64,000 nucleotides of DNA from Rhododendron vialii (Eukaryota > Streptophyta > Magnoliopsida > Ericales > Ericaceae), in assembly GCF_030253575.1 (NCBI RefSeq), contig NC_080564.1, positions 3,640,501 to 3,704,500 on the forward strand. Direction: 5' to 3'. A model generated the notes under the pieces. It saw only the letters and a list, made by a program, of their open reading frames with translations. It made no database searches and had not been told where the DNA came from. A program made the position numbers and the translations under genes. Shown here in pieces: positions 13,012 to 24,917 of this stretch (the first letter of the stretch is position 1; the number at the start of each line of letters is the position of its first letter).

Positions 13012-13765
13012 TACACACATCAACAGCTTTCAATTAATTGGTGTCTGTAACAATTGTTTTTACGATAGTGAATGCTATATACTACAATAACACACCGGTA
13101 TGTTGCTCATAGTTGTATGATGTCACAATGCACTTTTCTGACAAAATAGATTATTTTGCAAATTTTTATAAATATGTACTCCAATATATACACACAATTT
13201 AAAAATACTCTTATGATATCTAGGACTGTTAGATGCAAATGAGTTCATACGTATCAAACGATTCTGGAAGCAGTTGTTTCTGGAACTGCGTTGTAAAATT
13301 GTTTTGTACACTTTTTGAATTTCTAATGCATTTGAACGGTTCTGGACCCAAGTTTCTTCGGGATTTGTTTTTTGAAGTTGTACAATTTCAATCTGTGTTT
13401 GTTGGTCCATTTTGAAAATTCATGTCATTTTTAAATTGTTTATATTTTTCAATTTATAATATTTTTCAAGATTTTGAAAACTTTGAATAATATTAGAACT
13501 AATTAAGATTTATCAAATAAGATCTATATTGTACAGTATATTTTTTGAAATCTATATTAAAAGATGTAAACAATTGAAAAATATCACAAACTCCCAAAAA
13601 AAACTACTAACAAACACCGACGGAGGGTGTATGCTTTTAGACTTTCTTATTTCTACACCAATTCCAAACATTTCCCAATAAAAAGGGAGAGTAGAACTAG
13701 AACCTATCCCCTGGATCCGGGGTGTTATAGTGCATCTTCTGCACTACACGTGTAGTGCGATTAAG

Positions 13766-14001
13766 AGCTCGTTCCAGAACACCTTCTTAAAAAATAAGTA
13801 CTTATTTTACATTTTCAAACTCAAAAATAATGTAAATGAAAAATAATTTTTTAATTTTTTTTGCACCGTATTAAAGATCTCAATGAGATCTTTCAAACAA
13901 GATCTATAATGCATATTTTTAGATTTCAATAAGCCCATTATTTTTGAGCTTGAAATTGCTTTCTTAAAAAATAAGTACTTATTTCGCGTTCCGAAACAGG
14001 G
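13766..14001. mobile_element. Palindromic MITE, Tourist (PIF/Harbinger)-like
   Basis: The ends are inverted: GAGCTCGTTCCAGAAC on the left and GTTCCGAAACAGGGCC on the right. Both are followed inward by copies of a run containing AAAAAATAAGTACTTATTT. TAA flanks both ends, which fits the 3-bp target duplication of PIF/Harbinger MITEs. It has no coding capacity. A relative lies at 21776-21981. Confidence 0.72.
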
Positions 14002-14250
14002 CCTAATTTGGCCGTCTTTAGCCATCCATCTCGGTAATGGACGGCTAGAATTTTCATCCGAACAATAAACGGCTAAAATTTGTAGAAGTTCGGATTAAAT
14101 CCAAACTGTCCGTACCAAAATAGACGGACGGATGACTCGGATCAGTCATACTACACGTTGTAGTGCCGCGGGTGCATTACAGCCCCTCCGATTCTCCTGG
14201 CAAGGCAGCTTGTGATTGGGTAGTAAAAACCCAGTAGAGAAAATACAGCT

Positions 14251-14258
14251 TATAAATT
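14251..14258 (+). promoter_or_regulatory. Candidate TATA box of the GDP-mannose dehydratase gene
   Basis: TATAAATT lies 216 bp upstream of the ATG. It is followed by a pyrimidine-rich tract (ccctctctatttctc) typical of plant transcription start regions. Assigned by position only. Confidence 0.5.
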
Positions 14259-14473
14259 CCCTCTCTATTTCTCTAACCCCCAAACCTTCACTCCCATTTT
14301 CCTCCAATTTTTCTCCTCCGATCCAGAAAATCCCCCCACCCATTTCCTCCTCCCGGGTATTTCCCCCTTCCTTCACCTAAAATCCACACATTGTCCCGTA
14401 ATTCCGCTATTCACCTCTGAATTTGCCTTCAATTCTGCTGACTTTTGCAAAATAATCTCAGGTCATTTAGTCA

Positions 14474-16663
14474 ATGGCATCCGAAACCGACAAGCCCAGA
14501 TCCGGATCGGATAACAGCGAGGACTCTCCAGCACCTCCGCCGCCGAAGCGCAAGATAGCCCTGGTGACCGGAATCACCGGCCAAGACGGCTCCTACCTGA
14601 CCGAATTCCTCCTCGGCAAGGGCTACGAGGTCCACGGCCTGATCCGACGGTCGTCGAACTTCAACACCCAGCGGATCAACCACATATACATCGATCCCCA
14701 CAACACCCAGAAGGCCCTGATGAAGCTCCACTACGCCGATCTCGCCGACGCTTCCGCCCTGCGCCGTAGACTGGATGTTATTCTTCCGGATGAGGTGTAC
14801 AATCTTGCTGCCCAGTCGCATGTCGCCGTGTCGTTCGAGATCCCGGATTACACGGCGGATGTCGTCGCCACCGGTGCGCTCAGGCTTCTCGAGGCGGTCC
14901 GGTCGCACATCGCGGCTACCGGCCGGACCCATATCCGGTAGTACTTTTTGCGCCGTTACAAATTAGCACATTGCAGCAAAATTTGATTTTTTGATCGAAT
15001 GCGTTTATGATTGAACTTAATTTTTACACGAGTGATGCTATGGTGACTGGTGCAGTGTAATCACCAAAATGTAGTCACCAAAGCATTAGTGTTTTTGAAC
15101 TAATAATCCATACAAAATGAGAGATTTTGATTACTGAAACGAAGGTGACTTGTGATGTGGGTCTTGATTTGATGATCGAATCGTTCATATTGTATAAGTT
15201 TGATTTGTTAGGAGCCCATGCAAAATTGGTTTTTTGATTAAATAAATACTTACCAATTGAACTGAATTTTTGCAAGGAAACCAAAACCGCAACATATATT
15301 TGTAGATTTGGGTAAAGTTGCACTAACTAAAGGTGAGAGGTGAACAAAATTGCTCTCGTTGCTAACCTGTGAGAATTGACGAGAAGTGATACATTTATAA
15401 GCCACGTTCCATTTCTCCGTCAAGTGGTGAGATTTGGTGAGAAACACCAAACATAGAAACACCAAACATTTCTTGTCTTTTTTTCATCTGGGTTTCTTGT
15501 CTGCTTATTAGGGTATATAGTGGTGCGTAGCTTGAAGTTAAGATAGTTGTTTATGATTGAGACCATGTAAAAGAAATGAGATTTCCGTTTTAGGTTGGGA
15601 ATTTTCTGGGCTATAGAATTGTGTTGTTTTCCTCCAGTTTAAGATATCCAATATGTCACAATAGAAGTGGGAGAGAATTTATGTTTTTTCCTTAAAATAA
15701 AGGGTAGGCGCGCGTATCTTGATCAAATGATCTGGAGATTGGGAATTTTTTGTCTAGGAGTCCAATGGTAGTCACTTGACCCATGTGCACACCAGACCCG
15801 TGTTCTCACTGTATATATTAGTTAAAGTGTTTGTTTGGAGTACTTTTTACGTTTTCTGGCTAGATTGGTCTCCTTACTTATCAATCAATCTTATTCATAT
15901 GAAATTCTATAAAGATAGATTCTATCTTGCCTAATTTGGATGCTATGTACTATTCATAGATGCATAACATAACATACTAAATCCTGAAACTGGTTCTTTT
16001 GGTACCAGGTACTACCAGGCCGGATCCTCTGAAATGTTCGGATCCACACCACCACCCCAGTCCGAAACCACCCCATTCCACCCCAGGTCCCCCTACGCCG
16101 CCTCCAAATGCGCAGCTCATTGGTACACTGTGAACTACCGGGAGGCATACGGTATCTTTGCCTGCAATGGGATCCTCTTCAACCACGAATCCCCACGGCG
16201 TGGTGAGAACTTTGTGACCCGGAAAATCACACGAGCCGTGGGCCGGATCAAGATCGGGCTCCAGAGCAAGCTCTTTTTAGGAAATTTGCAGGCAGCTAGG
16301 GATTGGGGGTTTGCAGGAGACTACGTGGAGGCCATGTGGCTGATGCTGCAGCAGGAGAAGCCGGACGACTACGTAGTGGCGACGGAGGAGGCCCACACGG
16401 TGGAGGAGTTCTTGGGAGTGGCTTTTGGGTACGTTGAGTTGAATTGGCAAGACCATGTGGTGATTGACAAGCGGTATTTTCGGCCGACAGAGGTCGATAA
16501 TCTGCAAGGGGACTCGAGCAAGGCTAGGAAAGTACTCGGGTGGAAACCTAAAGTCGGGTTTGAGCAGTTGGTGAAGATGATGGTTGATGAGGATTTTGAG
16601 TTGGCTAAGAGGGAGAAAGTTCTTGTTGATGCTGGGTACATGGATGCTCAACAGCAACCTTGA
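14474..16663 (+). CDS. GMD: GDP-mannose 4,6-dehydratase (MUR1/GMD type), 2 exons
   Basis: Exons 14474-14937 and 16009-16663 join in phase (CG+G = Arg155) to 372 aa, about the length of Arabidopsis MUR1. The enzyme converts GDP-D-mannose to GDP-4-keto-6-deoxy-mannose using NADP, the first step to GDP-L-fucose for cell-wall xyloglucan, RG-II and glycoproteins; it acts in the cytosol. The Rossmann motif is GITGQDGSY (33-41). The catalytic set is AGSSEMFG (159-166) and the short-chain dehydrogenase pair Tyr184/Lys188 in SPYAASK. Further family blocks are [30 protein letters not shown] and [13 protein letters not shown]. The first 26 residues are acidic/Pro-rich and variable in the family. Exon 1 is GC-rich relative to its surroundings. 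As I recall, Arabidopsis MUR1 is intronless, so the 1.07 kb intron may be worth noting. Confidence 0.98.
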
Positions 16664-17553
16664 TCCCCAAGGACCCTAACCATATTGTGTTCTCTAGTTA
16701 TGGTTAAATTCAATTTGATTATATTGCTTCAAAATTTCTGGAATATGGGTTCTCTTTGTTTTCCTAGTCTTTGATTAGGGGACTGATTTTCTTTCAAAAA
16801 TGCTATTCATTCAATTTGAGGAAGTTCATATATAGTTTCTGTTACTGTATTAGCTGTAATCTCTTTTGGAGATGGTCTGAATGATAAGAACGAGTTCTAA
16901 TACTGAGATTCTAGTGTACTTACTGTTCTGTCAACTGAATTCATTCTAGCTACGGGCACTTCGATTTATCCAAACCAAACATGTCGGTGGCCTGTATCCT
17001 TTTAACTTTACAGGGCATGTTTGAAGGGTGAAAATAGTGTCGGCAGCTTTTTAAAGGGATCAATGGAATCCACCTACTACTCCTACTTGGGAAGTCAACT
17101 TCACTGTACAATCCCGCAAATGACTCCAATCTATATCTGCACCGTCAACTGATTTACTACTAATTAGTAGTACGCTCTCCGAGAGCGCAAATGCAAACAT
17201 GTCTTAGAAACACATCACCGTCAATCTTAATTCATCTGGCAAGTGGGTTCTGTCAGCAGATCCTTGCATTCAACTGCACTTGGCTGCAACTTCTACACGC
17301 CATGAATTCAATCTTTGTGGGGGTTCTCTTTCTGAATCCTGAATTAGCTGTAATTGAAGTTTGCAAAGGTAGAAGAGCTGTACACTCACATTTCAGACTA
17401 ATGAAAAACCAAGTATTTGTTGGTGATACATGATCAAACTACACTAGTCAGGCTCCAAGGTTTACAATTATGGCTGTTGGAAAATCTAGAAAGCAGTTCA
17501 AAAAATTAAAAAAAATGAAAAAACAAGTGTGCCAAATAGCCTAACTTGGTTAC
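16664..17553. other. Spacer between two convergent genes
   Basis: It holds the 3' flank of the dehydratase gene and, from the right, that of the BORCS5-like gene. No element or further gene was recognised. Confidence 0.6.
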
Positions 17554-20500
17554 TTAGATGGTAGATGGGCTTGTCTGTAACACACTTCCCTGAGAAGGCA
17601 AACTACTGCTGGCTTCCAACTCGGCGGAGGTCTCCGAAAATGGCTTGATAGATGATCTTAGTGATTCTGGTCCCTCTGCATTGATTCTCCTGCATATTGC
17701 ATCGCAGTTACTAATCACCTCGGTCAACCTTCCCTTAAGCTCCCCAAGTTCAACCTGCAATCCGTGAACTGAATGCAAAAAATTTTGACACAAAAGTTAA
17801 ATAACAACTTAAATAAGCCGATTTATACTAAGCCCAGAAGTTTAGCAGACTACTAGTTCAATTCACTCGTTCATTCGCTTTGCACTACTACCCACCAAAA
17901 CAAACAGGGGCAGGCATCCTAAATAGGAGAGAGGAAAATGGGTTCTGTTAGCTGTTTCTAACAACAAATTGGCAGTTTGCAATCAAAGATCAGTTTGCGT
18001 TCCTCTCACTTTTCCCTTGTTGAATTGATTTATTCGAATTCGCCCTGGCCGATGCCATGGGTGTTAATCATCTTAGGATCGTAGACAGGATCTAGTCTAC
18101 GACTCTTGTAGTCTCTTTGAACTTTTATGAATGCCGTTTATCTGGCTTGTTGACTTTGATAGTCTAAGTTAATGCATGATTTTCCGCTTGACCAAAAAAA
18201 AAAGAATTGATTTATTCAAGTGATAAATATGTGAGGCATAAGTCACCTTGTGATAGATGCTGGGACGTTGTCTTCATGGTCGAGACTGAATAATTGAACC
18301 GCTGAAGCAGTTTAACTGCCAAAGCATCTGCAACCTCTATCTTGTTTTCGAGCTCTTCCTGCAACAATCACAACCAATTATCCATTAATGCTTATAAGTG
18401 AATGAGTTTTGGTACTAGAGGTTTCAGCTCCAAAGCCATCAAAACTAGCAAGCTTTTGCAGCCAACATCCAGTCCAATCCGCATCCAAAACAGTAATCCT
18501 CTCGATGAATGACATAATTTCTTTCAACAGAAATAAGCTATGAAGCACCAACACTCACAAAGGCCGGCGTTTCCCCGTGTCCAACACAGGAATACGGGGA
18601 CACGCGGGGGACAAAGCAAAATACATATGGGACACTCCAATAAATTTAATTAATTTTTTTAGGGGGGCACGGCAGGGGGTTAAATATGCATTTTTTTTTT
18701 ATTTGGGGGGGGGGGGGGGGGGGGTTTAAATGTGTATTACTTCAAATATTTTGGGTGAAAGTGTAATATATGATACTTGTTTACATATATTGAAGCTTCA
18801 TGCTTCTACATCTAACTATATTCCCACTGGTACAAAATAAATGTTACTTATTTTTGCCATGTCCCCTACCGTGTCCGTATCTCTATTTTTAAAGAAATAC
18901 CGTGTCTGTGTCCGCATCGTGCTACATAGGAAATAAGAAAAAATTCCATCTATATTTTCAAGATATCATTTTATGCAAGGCTTAAACATGGCCTTATCTG
19001 CATGAGAGTTCTATGGACTGGATCAGTATCCATTTACAAGTCCAGAAAAGGACAGGATCCCCACTTTACATAGGGCTCAAATCCACAAGCATGTAAAGTT
19101 GTAGAAAGAGTAAATCCAGCTACAGACTTCAGGAGAATGTGCTGCTGATCTACTTGTATCCATGCCATCAGGACAGAAACCATACATATGCTTAGCTTAC
19201 TGCACTGTCGTCAAATATAATTTTTGTTTAGTTTCAAGGCGAACCTGCTTCTTACTAATCTTCTGGGCCTTGCCATCCTGCCAATCACGGTACACCGAGA
19301 AGAGCTCCAGCAACACTTTTGGATTTACTGTACCTGTTTCAGCCATATAAAACAGAACGCAAAAATGGTTTCCTTCAAACATTTCCTGTACTGCTTACAA
19401 ACAATGCATCACACAAAAACTGGAGTCAATGAAGCAACAATACAAGAATAAACCACTGGGTAGGCAAATATATAAGCAAAGGAAAATGGATTAACCAACA
19501 CACTTTCTTTATGCCTTTTTTCCCCAAACAACAGGAAAAGTAAAGTGACAGTTCATATGCCAGATTAGTGAGGGCTGATATGATATATGCATGTGCTACA
19601 TAAATCAGTTCAGAAGACTGCAGCCTGTACGTGCTCTTTATATAGAAAGATTATGAATGAATAATCCACGCATGTGGCTGTAAGAGTGAAACTCAAACAT
19701 ATTGGCAATTGGACGTACCATGGTCAACTGGGCATTTTTAATCCCCCACTCGGGGATAGAAAGAATTTGGTAGGGAAAAGTGCTTTATGTGTGAAGTAGT
19801 TTATAAAAAAAAAGCTTTTATCCATAACCATCCCGGATCAATTTGATGCAAAAGATGAAAAAATGACATCAAAACACACTTGGAGGCAGGTGAGATGAAG
19901 TGGAGTTTTAATTTTCAGGAGCATGGTTGAGTTTCAGCAATTGACGACTTTAGAATGACATGAATACAGAACTCATCAATTAGTGTACTCTTCCATTGAA
20001 ATTGTAATTACAAAGTAAACCGGCTTAGCTCCTTCCTTCCTACCCGATTCTCCAAAGAGCTGACAACCATCAATCTCTGCTTTCTGCTTGGCTTGTGCAA
20101 CTAGGGGTCTGGGACTGGGAAGAGTTAGAGACATGCAGCTACACACGAAAGAGGCAATTCCCATCCACGACACCTAACCTGAATAACTTTATATGCTGTG
20201 CATGTCCATCCAAACACAATTTGGGCTCAACATAGAAACTTCCTAGATTGGAGTCTAGGTAAAATGGTTTTCGAGAACTTACTTTCCAAAACTAAAAACA
20301 AATGTCTGCGGTTTACATAATGCTGCATGTTAAGATCAGACTATCGGGTCTGTGTAGTGATACTTATATGAATAACAGTAATCTGCATTTTCCCAAGCAG
20401 GAAGACAAAATTGTGATTGCTTGCTCGTTGTAGCTTCGAGTTGGACTTCAGTAACAAACAAAGGTTATGGGTTCATCATGTGTCATTATTTAGCACGAAT

Positions 20501-21683
20501 ACAGACATGAACAAGGTGGAGGACACGAACACTAGAATTCCCATAAAATGGGGACACGGACATGGCTACAGACACCAGAGCTTTTTAAAATAATTTTTCT
20601 GTTAAAATTTGCAAAAGCCACCTTGCCATGTTGCCACTTATGTCCCCGCATGACCCAACATAGGAATTTTAAAATCTAGTGCGCATGCCATGTGGCATCT
20701 CCCCAAGGTATTTTGACGTGTCCCCCCACGTGTCTGACTTGGATATGGTGACATTTACGTGTGTTGGTGCTTCATAAGTGTCTAAGTCAACTAAAGGCAA
20801 TTTCTCGCAAGTGAAAAAGTGCCTATTTGCTCTTGTGTATCGTGAGTGTCTGTGGTTTGGCTGCTTTGGCATGGCACCAATGGAAGCTGGCTTTCGAGAA
20901 TATTGCAGGGACTTCTCCAAACAATTCTTGTCAAAAGAGAGAGTTAGGAGTTCGGCAATCACCACTCTTCTACACCTTCCAATTGAGAATTTTAATAAAA
21001 AGCTGTTATGCGTTGAAGGACCACCCTTTTAACACCACCAACTTTTACACAACCTTAATTCGTAATGGACATGGGAACCATCAGAAAAAAGGTGACAAGG
21101 ACTCCACAGCATGTGAAACTCAGGCTTGCCTATCATAACAAACAATCCACAACAAGGCAATCTGTTATTTCTTAGTTCAGTTCCTGATACTTCAGCATAA
21201 TGTGTATAATATCTTCCAAATTGCCCTAAACCAATGAGTTGCAAAGTCTTTTCACCTGGAGCAGAAGAGGATGAGGATTTTCTCACTAGAACGTCAGTTA
21301 AGCTAGTCTCCGTAGGTGGAGTCGTCAGTATCGGAGTTGCCTACACCAAGAACAAAATTACCCACATACCCAATTACACACAGAAGTAAAGCAACCAAAA
21401 AAAAAACCTGAGAAAGATTAGAGAAATGTGAGTAATTGAAAACCCTAGAAAGGAGGGAGAAAACCCACAATTTTGAGGGATCTGAGCCGTTCCAGGAGGG
21501 GGTCTACGCCTTCGAATCGCTCAGATACGGTGGTAATCTCGTCGTCCGGTCTCTTCTCGTACATAAAAATGCAAGAAATAAAATTGACAAGGAGGAATTG
21601 AGAATTTGAGCAAATAGTGGAAAGTTGAAGAGGAAGGGGTTGGTTACCTGTGAGGTTGAGAGGGTTGATTCCGATGCACCCAT
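17554..21683 (-). CDS. Small coiled-coil protein resembling BORC subunit 5 (LOH1CR12 family), 6 exons
   Basis: On the minus strand, exons 21683-21648, 21555-21469, 21340-21256, 19333-19245, 18358-18247 and 17768-17554 join in phase with GT-AG borders to 207 aa. The N-terminus MGASESTLS has Gly2 and Ser6, a good N-myristoylation signal. The middle (about 70-165) is helical and coiled-coil-like, with NPKVLLELFSVYRDWQ, KISKKQEELENKIEVAD and VSTMKTTSQHLSQVHGLQ. By memory alignment this order matches animal BORCS5/myrlysin (196 aa, myristoylated MG start, a VLQLCLRYQDH helix, then a coiled coil with a C-terminal ILRRI helix). BORC couples lysosomes to Arl8 and kinesin in animals; the role of a plant homologue is inferred only. 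Introns hold two hAT-like MITEs. Gene model confidence is high, family assignment moderate. Confidence 0.68.
18538..18929. mobile_element. hAT-like MITE, copy 1
   Basis: A 392-bp element with inverted ends CTATGAAGCACCAACAC and (reverse strand) CTATGTAGCACGATGCGG. It is flanked by a perfect 8-bp duplication GAAATAAG (18530-18537 and 18930-18937), the hallmark of hAT insertion. The interior is rich in cgtgtcc/ggacacg motifs and has a run of about 20 G at 18703-18722. It is non-coding and sits in an intron of the BORCS5-like gene. Confidence 0.85.
20488..20776. mobile_element. hAT-like MITE, older copy 2 of the same family
   Basis: The right end read inward on the reverse strand is TTATGAAGCACCAACAC, matching the end of copy 1. 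The left end (TTAGCACGAATACAGACATG) and the interior (ggacacggacatgg, gacgtgtcc) are family-like. The flanks gtgtcatt and gtgtctaa would be a decayed 8-bp duplication, so boundaries are approximate. Confidence 0.6.
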
Positions 21684-21775
21684 TGGAGGATGATCCGAAT
21701 CGGTAGTACGGTTGTTTACTTGGAGCACGATGAATCAGATGTCAGTCGGAATGTTGCGTTGGAACTTCCAAACTA

Positions 21776-21981
21776 AGAGCTGTTCCACAAAGGGAAATAA
21801 GCCTTTATTTTTTAAGAAGGCAATTTTAAGTTAAAAAATTATAAATTTATTAAAATTTTAAAATATGCATCTTTTATACGATGTAAAAAAATTGAAAATT
21901 TATTTTTTATTTACATTATTTTTGAGTTTCAAAATGTGAAATAAACTGCTTATTTTTTAAGAAGGTTTCTGGAACGAGGCC
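21776..21981. mobile_element. Palindromic Tourist-like MITE upstream of the BORCS5-like gene
   Basis: Ends GAGCTGTTCCAC and GTTTCTGGAACGAGGCC are inverted. Arms share TTATTTTTTAAGAAGG and its complement. The left flank is TAA and the right is CAA, a probable decayed 3-bp duplication. It is the same family as the copy at 13766 and lies about 100 bp upstream of the start codon at 21683, so it may overlap the promoter. Confidence 0.68.
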
Positions 21982-22900
21982 AAGTTATTTTTCACTAAAT
22001 TAAAATAATAAACATATATTTTTTCTACTAACTCTACATAATTTTTTTTGGGGTACGTTGGAAAATTGTTGAGAAATGTATACATGCAAGACTTATTTTT
22101 ATTTCTCACTGTTTTCTCGCAAAAAAAAAAAAAATTGGTGGGGAAACCGTTTTCTTTCTCGATAAATCACACAATCTAAAGGGGCTTAGGGTCTCTCTAG
22201 TGTAGTGACGCACTATCAGATTATAGTGCACTTTCAAAAGATTACGCATATTTATTGAGTTTGTCAAACACTTTATTTGATGAAAAATCAAGTTGATCGA
22301 ATATCGATAATTACATAATCGAACAATTTACTGTATGATTTTTCAAAAGGGGGATGCTTAACATTATTCTGATGATGAACTAAATTATTAATCCTTATGT
22401 ATCATACGGTTATAAAAATTTCAATTTAACTTTATTTCTCATTCAATTAAAGTTTTCTGAAGGAAAAAAAACTCTATGACAACTTATTCATATTGTGATT
22501 ATATTATTTCGAAAGGCATACTAAAAACGCATTATAAGAAGTGTTTCTTATGTGCTGCCAAATCACATCCAAATGCAATCCATTTTGCATCATCTAAAGC
22601 ACATTGGAATCTTGGTTTTCTTCACTAGAACCTCACAAACTTCCCCATGCCCAGAACCAAAGCAAATCCAACAAAATCCCCTCACCAAATCAACCAAGAA
22701 AACACACTCCAAAGAAACAAAGGGAAAAAGGAAAAAAAAAAAAAAAAACTAGCCTACCAAAGCCCCCTGTATTCTCTCTCCTCAAATCAGGATAAGAATG
22801 GCACACCTGTATCCAATTCTCTATAGTGAAAAAGCAAAATCAATCAATCAACGGCTGAACAACGCCCACGCGAACGGCCCGGATCGATTCTCGCGCAAGT
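21982..22900. other. Spacer between divergent BORCS5-like and histone H1 genes
   Basis: AT-rich with several homopolymer runs. Apart from the neighbouring MITE and the H1 promoter region I see no gene or recognisable element. Confidence 0.55.
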
Positions 22901-22927
22901 TGGCGATCCCAATGAACCGAAACCCGA

Positions 22928-22958
22928 CCAATCAGAACTCGAATTTCCCGCTATAAAT
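22928..22958 (+). promoter_or_regulatory. Histone H1 core promoter (CCAAT and TATA boxes)
   Basis: CCAAT at 22928-22932 and TATAAAT at 22952-22958 lie about 95-125 bp upstream of the H1 ATG. The region just upstream (22865-22900) is rich in CG with CGCGAAC and TCGCGC steps, which may bind cell-cycle or histone-type factors. Assigned by motif and position. Confidence 0.6.
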
Positions 22959-23052
22959 TGCGGGGAGGCACGTATCTGTTCCGTCAGAAATTCAGCACTT
23001 TCAAGACGTCTTATTCTGTCAGTATCGGCTTACGTGATTTGTGAAGATTGTG

Positions 23053-23958
23053 ATGTCGGCGATCGGAGAAGTTGACAACCTCGCCGTCGAGCAGCCGGCG
23101 GCGGAGGCTACCGTGGCGGAGCAGCCGCAGGTGGCGGAGAAGGCTGTTAAGGAGAAGAAACCCAAGGCCCCCAAGGAGAGGAAGCCGAAGGTGCCCAAGG
23201 AGAAGAAGGCCAGAGCGCCCAAAACTGCCTCTCACCCTCCGTACTTTCAGGTAATTCATGGAACAATTCTGTATCTGTATTTGTGTGTGTGTGCACGTGT
23301 GTGATTTATGCTTCACGCTTTGAACAGCTTTTGTATACGAGAATTTCGATCAACGGACCTTGACTATTTTCTGTTCATTTTTTACTGTCGGTTAGGCTAG
23401 GCGTTGTTTATGCATTTTCTGGTACGATTTATGCATTTTCTGGTACGATTTCGGAACTTCAATCCGCGGAAGTTCCGTCGATTGAGATTCTGTAATTAAT
23501 TGTTTGCGAATTCGTGATGATTTGTTGCACAGATGATCAAGGACGCCCTGTTGAGTCTAAACGAGAAGACTGGTTCGAGCACCTACGCGATCGCCAAGTA
23601 CATGGAGGAGAAGCTGAAGCCGGTGCTCCCTGCGAATTTCAGGAAAACCCTGGGGCTTCAGCTGAAGAACTCCGTTGCCAAGGGGAAACTGATCAAAATC
23701 AGGGCATCGTACAAGTTATCCGAAGCAGGGAAAAAGGAGAATGGAACTGGCAAGACTCCAAAGGCGATAACAGAAGCGAAGAAACCCAAGAGAGCTGCTG
23801 TTGTTCCGAAGGGAAGAGGGACTGAGAAGAGGAAAGCCGAGACGGTGAAGAAGACGGGGCCGAAGAAGACGAGGAAATCGGCTGCTGCGGTGAAGCCGAA
23901 GCAGCCCAAGTCGATTAAGTCACCGGCGGCGAAGAGAGCTAGGAAGGCGACGGCTTAA
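23053..23958 (+). CDS. H1: Linker histone H1, 2 exons
   Basis: Exons 23053-23250 and 23533-23958 join at a codon boundary to 207 aa. Linker histone binds nucleosome dyads and linker DNA and compacts chromatin. The N-terminal tail (1-60) has an acidic start followed by Lys/Pro repeats such as KEKKPKAPKERKPKVPKEKK. The globular H15 winged-helix domain spans about 61-130 (HPPYFQ, then MIKDALLSLNEKTGSSTYAI, and SVAKGKLIKIRASYKLS). The tail from 131 is Lys/Ala/Pro-rich with SPAAKRARKATA at the end. The ATG at 23053 was chosen over the upstream in-frame GTG at 23041, which cannot start a nuclear gene. The single intron splits the globular domain's first helix. Length is at the short end of plant H1 variants. 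Confidence 0.97.
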
Positions 23959-24151
23959 GCGTTGGATATATGAACTGCGCGTGTTGTTTTGTCTCTGTGA
24001 ATATGGAAGTTTCATGCCTTTCCTCCCTCTGTTCTTCTCTTGTTCTGTCTAGCTAGTACTATCTAGTTGTGGATACTATCTAGTTGTGGAAGAAGGGTTT
24101 TGCTGCAGAAATTTGGATATATGTTTTGTAATTCTGCTAACTTTCTGGGTT

Positions 24152-24157
24152 AATAAA
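24152..24157 (+). terminator. Poly(A) signal candidate of histone H1
   Basis: AATAAA lies about 195 bp past the stop codon. The gene therefore probably yields a polyadenylated message, as plant histone genes do. Confidence 0.5.
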
Positions 24158-24578
24158 GTGACATGTTTTTGGGGGGTTGGTGCAAATTTGTCTCACCACA
24201 CCATGTGTTTGATGACTCTTGGTGGATATAAGATTTGTACTCAACAAGGCCCAGAATCAGCTGGAGTAATTACCATCCTCATCAACAGGTGCAAAAATTG
24301 CTTGTAGGGGCCGATATAATTGGATAATGGTAAGGTGTGTGGCACCCACGTTGCTGTTTGCAATTTCGCACATGTTGACGAGGATGGTAATGTATTGGAT
24401 GTGCTTGAAATTGCGAAGGTTAAAAATCGTCTTGGGTGCTTAGGATTGTTGATAATAAAATTGAGAACTTGAGAGATTTTTCAAATTTTGTGTCATGGTC
24501 GAATAGTTTCTTTTTTTTTGTTAAAAGATATGGTCGAATAGGTTTTTTTTTTTTGAAGATGTCAATGTATTCCATAGC

Positions 24579-24917
24579 TCAAGATAAGTCATTACATATA
24601 ATAGAATTTAGACGGGACGGAATACAACCCGAAAAGAGTAACAAATCTCTACTAAGGCATTTAGATGCAATCCAATGAGCTGCTCTGTTTTGAACCCTTC
24701 TGCACCAATTGAAAGACCAATTCCTTGCTTTTGCCCATTCTTTGATGTCTTTGACCACTGCTTCTACTTCCCAGGGACACCGAGCTTCAGTTTCATTAAT
24801 GTAGGCAATGAGGGATTTGCAATCAGATTCAAAAATCACAGAATTAATGTAGGCAATGAGGGATTTGCAATCAGATTCAAAAATCACAGAATGATACTCC
24901 TCCTGTATAGCTACCAT
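24579..24917 (-). pseudogene. RNase H-like domain fragment, LINE-type or domesticated relative
   Basis: An open stretch of 112 codons encodes a piece of the plant 'RVT_3' RNase H-like domain: FESDCKSLIAYIN with the domain's Asp, then WEVEAVVKDIKEWA and the tail FNWCRRVQNRAAHWIASKC. This domain ends many plant non-LTR retrotransposon polyproteins and also exists as small host proteins. The N-terminal half of the domain is missing and no reverse transcriptase adjoins it, so it is most likely a relic. A 48-bp tandem duplication (24795-24842 and 24843-24890) repeats 16 residues in frame, placing the first Asp-containing segment twice. Confidence 0.68.

Noticed and set aside
14471-14932. 153-codon open frame antisense to the first dehydratase exon
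   Set aside because: It is the mirror of a GC-rich coding exon with strong family motifs; its own translation has no recognisable domain.
23658-23909. Open frame antisense to histone H1, rich in Phe and Leu
   Set aside because: An artefact of Lys-rich codons on the other strand.
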